From Branchiostoma floridae (taxonomy: Eukaryota > Chordata > Leptocardii > Amphioxiformes > Branchiostomatidae): 64,000 nt of DNA. The stretch covers positions 593,473-657,472 of the forward strand of contig NC_049987.1 of assembly GCF_000003815.2 (NCBI RefSeq), read 5' to 3'. The notes below the pieces were generated by a model. The model did not search any database. It was not told where the DNA came from and worked only from the letters and a program-made list of their open reading frames with translations. Made by a program: the position numbers and the translations under genes. Positions 57,597-64,000 of the stretch are shown here, one piece after another. The first letter of the stretch is position 1, and every line of letters starts with the position of its first letter.

Positions 57597-58960
57597 TGAA
57601 GCAGGTGAACAACAAGCGGTACTTGAAGGCCAGAAAGAGGCGCGGTCCACTACCTGGCTCCGGACAGAATGTCACCGACCATGAGCAGCAGCTGGAGACA
57701 ACAGATGACCATCCATTTGCACGCCAGGTCATCAAGGTCAACAAGGCAAGTCATATATGAACGTCTATTGAGGTAGGACACCGTGTTTCTTCAATCATAA
57801 CTTTAATTCTACATGTATACCCTACTGGTTTAAAAATAAATGCATACGTCCAAAGAAGTAATTTTTTACACAATGACTAATTCAAATCATTTAAGATACA
57901 TCCAGTAGTATATTGTATAACTACTCTAAATGCTTATCATATTTTGTGATCTCTAAACCTGTTGCTTATTGAATTCTTCCATGTTCGCTCTTATAGGAAA
58001 CAGCTGTCATCCTTTATACATATAAACGGATACTAGACTTAAAGCGACTCTGTTCGTCAGTTCCAGCACTCATGCTGAGACGCGGTGCTGTGACTCACAT
58101 GATTTCACATGACAATGACAAACTTTAAACACCAAGCTGTAGTGCGCAAAGACACTGGAGAGCACCCGATTTTCTATGGCCAAATGTATGTCCACGGGGG
58201 AAGGGGGGCGTAGACAACAGTGTGTTCTTGGACCACATCCGTAGTAAGTTAGACTGCCCGCCATCTATGCCAGTGGTGTGCAGCGACAACGAGAGAGCTC
58301 TTAGGACAGCAAGAGCATGACCCGGATGTCACAAGCTCTACAGCCATCGGCATATCCGTTAAAATTGTGCAGAATATCTAGATCTGCAACATAAAGTTGG
58401 CATGAGCGATGTCGCAAGATGACCGTTCATTGATGCAATCTATGGCAAGAACGGCTTAACTGCAGCCATCAGCAGGGTACTCTACGAGTTGAGTCTTTAC
58501 CATACAGAGGAGCAAGAAAATACAGGGAAATTCCGTCGTTACTTTTAGGACTTTCTAATCCATTGGTCAAACAATGTTGAATCCGCCAATCGTGTCCTAA
58601 AAGTTTCCGTGGGATGGAAACCTCAGCCTCTACTCAGAATCGTGGAGAAACTATCTAAAGTAGTCAAAGGGCAGTACCAGAATATAAGAAGACCTATGAT
58701 CAACACTAGTTAATACAAGATGACAAACGACTTTGACAATTCAGAACACATCGGGACACATGGTACACACTGTCCGAGAAGGAGAGGAACACAATCAACG
58801 ATAATTTGGGCAAGCAATGAAGAAGCCTAGGCGACTCGTCATTTGTGTAGATGGGAGATCAGGCGTAGTGGTTTCCTTTAACGGTGAAAAAAAAGGAAGA
58901 TCAGGCCTGGAGCTTTTAAGAAGTTTGGTTCGTTAGCTTACATCTGCTTTGTCGTGTGTT
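57597..58960 (+). pseudogene. MULE-like transposase relic
   Basis: A first piece (57597-57750) encodes KQVNNKRYLKARKRRGPLPG up to FARQVIKVNK before GCAAGT. A second begins after CTTATAG at 57997. In changing frames it reads HQAVVRKDTGEHPIFYGQMY, VFLDHIRSKLDCPPSMPVVC with SDNERALRTA (an acidic site of the DDE core), LYSHRHIRxNCAEYL, MSDVAR, FIDAIYGKNGLTAAISRVLY, HWSNNVESANRVLKVSVGWK and PQPLLRIVEKLSKVVKGQYQ. The S-N-N-V-E-S-x-N-x-x-L-K box after a conserved Trp is typical of MULE transposases. Stops and frame shifts are numerous. It is a different family from the FLYWCH gene at 7.4-10.7 kb. Confidence 0.7.
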
Positions 58961-58984
58961 TACCGACACAACACTGCATGAAAT

Positions 58985-59109
58985 ATCGGATTTACCAAAC
59001 TTACCATTGGTGTGTAAATACCCGGTAAATGTGATCTACAATATTTACCCACATTTAGCACATATTTACCCGGTAAATTTGGATAAATACGGGTAAATGC
59101 TGGTAAAGC
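58985..59109. repeat. TTTACC/GGTAAA-rich block
   Basis: ATTTACCCGGTAAAT-like and GGTAAATxxGGATAAATACGG phrases alternate over about 120 bp, immediately before the 52-bp satellite. It is made of short palindromes around ACCCGGT. Confidence 0.7.
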
Positions 59110-60218
59110 ACCCTGGTATAAGGCCTTAAACAGGGGTACATGTATTACATTGTCAGGATGGACCCTGAAATAAGGCATTATACAGGGGTACATGTATTAC
59201 ATTGTCAGGATGGACCCTGAAATAAGGCCTTATACAGGGGTACATGTATTACATTGTCAGGATGGACCCTGATATAAGGCGTTATACAGGGGTACATGTA
59301 TTACATTGTCAGGATGGACCCTGATATAAGGCCTTATACAGAGGTACATGTATTACAATGGCAGGATGGACCCTGATATAAGGCGTTATACAGGGGTACA
59401 TGTATTACATTGTCAGGATGGACCCTGATATAAGGCGTTATACAGGGGTACATGTATTACATTGTCAGGATGGACCCTGATATAAGGCGTTATACAGGGG
59501 TACATGTATTACATTGTCAGGATGGACCCTGATATAAGGCGCTATACAGGGGTACATGTATTACATTGTCAGGATGGACCCTGATATAAGGCGTTATACA
59601 GGGGTACATGTATTACATTGTCAGGATGGACCCTGATATAAGGCCTTATACAGGGGTACATGTATTACATTGTCAGGATGGACCCTGATATAAGGCGTTA
59701 TACAGGGGTATATGTATTACATTGTCAGGATGGACCCTGATATAAGGCCTTATACAGAGGTACATGTATTACATTGTCAGGATGGACCCTGATATAAGGC
59801 GTTATACAGGGGTACATGTATTACATTGTTAGGATGGACCCTGATATAAGGCATTATACAGGGGTACATGTATTACATTGTCAGGGATGGACCCTGGTAT
59901 AAGGCGTTATACAGGGGTACATGTATTACATTGTCAGGGATGGACCCTGATATAAGGCCTTATACAGGGGTACATGTATTACATTGTCAGGATGGACCCT
60001 GATATAAGGCCTTATAAAGGGGTACATGTATTACATTGACAGGGATGGACCCTGATATAAGGCCTTATACAGGGGTACATGTATTACATTGTCAGGATGG
60101 ACCCTGATACAAGGCCTTATACAGGGGTACATGTATTACACTGTTAGAATGGACCTTGATATAAGGCCTTATACAGGGGTGCATGTATTACATTGTCAGG
60201 ATGTACCCTGGTATAAGG
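59110..60218. repeat. Satellite, 52-bp unit, ~21 copies
   Basis: Unit: CAGGGGTACATGTATTACAT, TGTCAGGATGGACCCTGATA, TAAGGCGTTATA. About 21 consecutive copies, with a few 53-bp units containing CAGGGATGG. Units are very similar, with most differences at GGCGTTATA/GGCCTTATA, so the array is young or homogenised. Each unit holds GTACATGTATTAC and a CAGG...CCTG dyad. Confidence 0.97.
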
Positions 60219-60808
60219 CTCAGGGTGGGGGTTCACGAAGGGTAGAGAACACCCCACCGCCCTGAGGTAACCCTTATCTCAAGCCGGGGGTACCCGAAGA
60301 GATAACTCTTATCTCAGGGCGGTGGTACCCGCAGTGTACAGAACACCCCACCACCCTGAGATAACCCTTATCTCAGGCCGGAGGTACCCGAAGGGTACAG
60401 AACACCCCACAGCCCCGAGATAAGAGTTATCTCAGGGCGGGGGTACCCACAGTGTACAGAACACCCCACCCCCCTGAGATAACGGTTATCTCAGAGCGGG
60501 GGTACCCGAAGGGTATAGAACACCTCACCGCCCTGAGATAGCGGTTATCTCAGGGCGGGGGTACCTGAAGGGTACAGAACACCCCACCGCCCTGAGATAA
60601 TGGTTATATCAGGGCGGGGGTACCTGAAGGGTACAGAACACCCCACCGCCCTGAGATAGCGGTTATCTCAGGGCGGGGGTACCCACAGTGTACAGAACAC
60701 CCCACAGCCCCGAGATAACTGTTATCTCAGAGTGGGGGTACCCGAAGGGTACACTCTAACACCTCACCGCCCTGAGATAAGTGTACAGAACATCCCCTGA
60801 GATAATAG
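60219..60808. repeat. Satellite, ~59-bp unit with perfect dyads
   Basis: About nine units of GGGGGTACCCGAAGGGTACA, GAACACCCCACCGCCC, TGAGATAACGGTTATCTCA and GGGCGG. The part TGAGATAACGGTTATCTCA is a perfect or near-perfect palindrome in most units, flanked by complementary CCGCCC and GGGCGG, giving a stem of about 15 bp repeated through the array. It abuts the 52-bp satellite without a gap and frays out at the right end. Confidence 0.95.
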
Positions 60809-62290
60809 TATTGGGGACAGAGGTCAGAGCATAAAAGTCGAACAGAGTTATCATTACCAGTCAACTAGCTTTTTAGGCCCTGAGTGAAATTGTAGGCGTA
60901 ATAAAGTTATTGTTGTTCTAGTTTTATTTATGAACGAGTATAAGAGGTATTTAACTATGATTGTTTACCATACCTAGAATTACATAGTGGGCCCGTTTTA
61001 TATTTATAAAGAAAAATGCTTCAGTTAAGACTCAAGACAGTTCACAATAACAGATCTTATGTATTATACTACACAGTTTGTGATGAATAACAAAGGTCAC
61101 AGCTTGACACACACTCTAAATCTACAGTGAAAAAATTAAAGAGATAAAAGGTCAATCTTTGCTGTAAAGAAAACTTGAATCTAACCAAGAAAGGAAAGTC
61201 TTATAAGCTTTTATATTGTTTCACCAAGGAGCTTTTTGGTTTCACAAATGTCCCAGGTACTCTTGCTGTATTGGATGCTAAAAGGTCAACTTCCGACCAT
61301 GGGGTCAACATCCTCACCTTTGATTGCAACACCATGACATCCTAAAGGCCACAGAGATACTACGATCTGATTGGACCGTCGGATACGCATGCGCACTATG
61401 CGGGCGGGACGATTAGAAAAAAGTCGTTACAGAAATGAGATCGGACATGACTACGAGGTTTTACGTATCGCTTTCTACGCTAAAAATGGCACAAGGAGTC
61501 TGCTATGGTCGGCCAGCAATTTGGGAGAGGCTTGTGAGTGTTGGGGGAATATGGTGTAAGCTTAAACGGACGGAAAATGATCGTGACTGATGTTTTTGGA
61601 TGTACGTTTGGCGGCCGCCCCCCTCCCACCCTGGGCGGCGCACCCCTAACAGGATTACCAACGTGTACTTCGGTGAGTAGAGAATATTATTAGACTGTGC
61701 TGTTTTATTTTAAAGCAAAATGTAGGTTCGTTTTTCCCACTTGTCTAATGTTTTTGACATGTGATCATCAGAAACGCAAATTTGTCTCCAGCTAGCCTGC
61801 CTCCCTCCCCCATTAGGAAAATGCCTAATAATTTTTTTTGGACAACAGGCGTTTCGTATTAGGTTTTATGAAAATATGCTGCAAAACAGCACTTGAGGGG
61901 TGAATAATTGTGCTTTGATATACGACCACGTTAAAACTGCCTCATTACTCATAATTTGGGTACCTACTGACTGGCACCTGGTGGTTATTATTATAATTTA
62001 TATACATATTTATATATTTAATTTTCGTTCATTTATTCGTTCAAATGGCTGGCATCACAGACAGCCAAGGCTGTCAAACTCGTCGTGACTATTATTTTTA
62101 TCAAGGGCTAACCTTTAATAATTTGAACACTGTTCAGTAACTGACAGCTATTTGGTCACTAATTTAATATTTGTTTAATACATTTTATATTATATTTCAG
62201 GTATGGATTTAAGTTACGGTGTTTATGTATTACATTCTGGGTTGACCGGATCTGATTTTGTCATTTGTGTCATCGTTTCCCTTTTTATAT
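60809..62290. other. No confident gene
   Basis: Non-coding to the extent I can see. An open frame at 61371-61559 (62 residues, one Cys-x-Cys) lies next to a C-rich run at 61618-61640 but has no recognisable domain. Confidence 0.4.
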
Positions 62291-62295
62291 GCCTC

Positions 62296-63370
62296 CAGTA
62301 CAGCTGCAGTAGATACCTCCTTCAGACATGCAGCACAAGTTGTGAGGGTGGATAGCCAGTCCTGAGTAAAGCAAGCATCAGCCAGAAGTTTAGCTGCTGA
62401 CTACTTCAATGCTGCTACACACTCCATAGGTAAGACTCGAGACTACAGTGAGTCCTGCATGCTCAATATCATCATTGGCACACTTCATACCTGATAACAT
62501 TCGATACAGGTGTTGTGGACCGGATGGTACTTTTCTGTATCACTCAGGCTTTTTATTTGTATTACACAGGCTTCCATCAATTGAATAGAGCGGAGTTCTT
62601 TTCTTGGAAGTTTTCTCGAATTGACACGGTGTATTCCATATCACCCAAAGTACCAGCCCGACTGCGGGAGGGCTGAGACCGAGGGTGATGCAGAATACAC
62701 CATGTTTTATTTTGTTTATGACATACCTACCTGAAAAAACACAAGTTTCGATGCGAAACGTGCCAGAAGTTATAAAAACTTTGGTGTCCTCGAACAAAAA
62801 CAGTTACAGCAGCAATTCTAACGTCCGAATCAGATGTTCGAATTTTAATCTGTGCCGCTCTAGGTGTGGGAAGAGTGCGTAAGTGTTTGACTGAAGCCTG
62901 TGTGATAAAAGTTCAAAGCCCGTGTGATGCAGCTTTTTATCACCCGGTCCAGAACACCCGTATCAACCATTATCGCGGCCCAGGTATGACATAAAAGTAA
63001 AATACAACACAATGAATTCGGTATCACCCTCAGTCCCAGCCTTCCCATGGGTCGGATCACTCGACCCACTGTCTGGCTGGTACCTACTAGTAGGCTGATG
63101 CAGAATACACTGTGTTGTATTCTATATTTGTCAATCTTCAGTACACATGGGTAGTCCCTTCAGACGCAAATTTAGGTAGGCTCGATTTTCACACATACTA
63201 TGACATAGGTTGATATTCTGTGATACTTTTGTTTTATGATGTAGGAACTGGCTCATCACACAAAGGACTCCAAACTCCTGCCAAGGAGTTCAGGATTCAG
63301 ACACAGAGGAAGGCAGCTTGTGCTGGTGTGGACACTACACGGAGTGCTTTGCAGCAGAGGACTAGAATAT
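62296..63370 (+). other. Possible last two exons of an unknown gene
   Basis: A block at 62296-62430 reads STAAVDTSFRHAAQVVRVDS and then, after a stop in that frame, VKQASARSLAADYFNAATHS ending at GTAAGA. A second block after TTTATGATGTAG (63246) reads ELAHHTKDSKLL in one frame and SSHKGLQTPAKEFRIQTQRK, AACAGVDTTRSALQQRTRI, stop, in another. Splice-like signals are good; the stop and undecided frame are not. No family recognised. Confidence 0.3.
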
Positions 63371-64000
63371 AGATGAGAATTTGGAGAGGATGTTATAAGT
63401 TTACTTACCTGTATTTAAATATTTGTATCGACAACAACTTTGTTCTTATATCTGATCGCTGTTGGCCTAAGGGCTGCTAACTGACTAAGACCTTCATAGC
63501 TTATGAAAGTTGTGTTTCAGTGTTGTGCGATTGTATGAACCATGTGATTATGATTTGTGATACATTTTACATATTTGTCAGTATTATATTGTACCTACAC
63601 AGGTCACATTTGATAATTCCATTTGTACCTGCATATACTGGTGGTATTTTGAACCCTCACTTGCATCTGCCCCTCACCCTTCTCTAAAGAAAAAGAATTT
63701 CTTAGCCAGATCACTATAGGCTTGTTTTTAATCTGTTATTAATATAGAAATGATAGGTTATGAATTCCCCAATCTGTGAAGTTAAGGTAATGATGAATTA
63801 TTGCTTGGATAAACATGCAGCATTACATGATGCTGATAGGATCATGTTGGCAAAGTGTAAAACAATACAGGCCCCACTGAATGTCATATGTCATTTATGC
63901 ATTGCAGTTTTTATCGTCATGTTACTGTTCCTTTCATTCGTCTTGAGTTTCTGATTATATAGTGGAACATGTTGATTCATACATTTGTTAACAGTGACAG
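63371..64000. other. AT-rich tail, possible 3' untranslated region
   Basis: No coding sequence recognised after the possible last exon; the window ends here. Confidence 0.35.

Overview
This is eukaryotic, animal-type genomic DNA. The evidence is GT/AG-bounded exons with pyrimidine-rich acceptors, AT-rich gene-poor stretches, and a dense load of animal-type mobile elements: CR1-like LINEs with a PHD finger and a 2A-like peptide relic, a Penelope-like element, piggyBac-type TTAA elements, a tRNA-derived SINE and multi-exon MULE transposases. The mixture is most reminiscent of a cephalochordate (amphioxus) or another marine invertebrate deuterostome. That assignment is inference and cannot be settled from this window. 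I see no prokaryotic operons, no CRISPR array and no rRNA or tRNA gene.

Layout, left to right. 0.75-1.37 kb: AT-rich minisatellite. 4.2-5.9 kb: broken two-exon gene of unknown function. 6.4-6.9 kb: Ty3/Gypsy integrase relic. 7.4-10.7 kb: decayed six-exon FLYWCH/MULE transposase gene with a piggyBac-type TTAA element (8.3-9.2 kb) inserted into a duplicated splice-site segment, so that an unfilled copy of the target survives beside it. 12.0-14.4 kb: fragments related to a kinase family, plus a LINE. 15.1-15.7 kb: tandem piggyBac-like C-terminal relic. 18.6-19.6 kb: CR1-like LINE. 20.8-22.1 kb: giant foldback element with a 5-bp target duplication. 23.2-26.8 kb: fragments of several LINEs. 29.1-30.1 kb: second TTAA element. 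30.3-34.8 kb: two more LINE copies on the minus strand. 35.0-36.1 kb: endogenous CRESS-DNA (circovirus-like) Rep with a candidate replication-origin stem-loop. 36.6-42.9 kb: Penelope-like copies, a LINE fragment, a possible hAT relic and a possible Tudor-like gene piece. 43.2-45.8 kb: host-like protein kinase gene, apparently lacking its catalytic-loop exon. 46.0-47.8 kb: well-preserved LINE reverse transcriptase. 50.6-50.9 kb: SINE. 52.5-53.0 kb: exact 45-bp minisatellite fused to a truncated TTAA element, followed by a duplicated flank, a third full TTAA element and the second flank copy (to 56.6 kb). 57.6-58.9 kb: second MULE-like transposase. 59.1-60.8 kb: two abutting satellites. 62.3-63.4 kb: possible terminal exons of an unknown gene.

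Almost nothing here is an intact host gene. The window is an accessory, transposon-rich graveyard. The most notable signal is a family of non-autonomous TTAA elements whose ends differ while their interiors carry one conserved module: an octamer-like site, a CRE palindrome, a YY1-like AAGATGGCGG and an RFX-type X-box. Other signals are the natural empty site, the foldback element, the hammerhead-like hairpin at the Penelope 3' end, and the viral Rep fossil.
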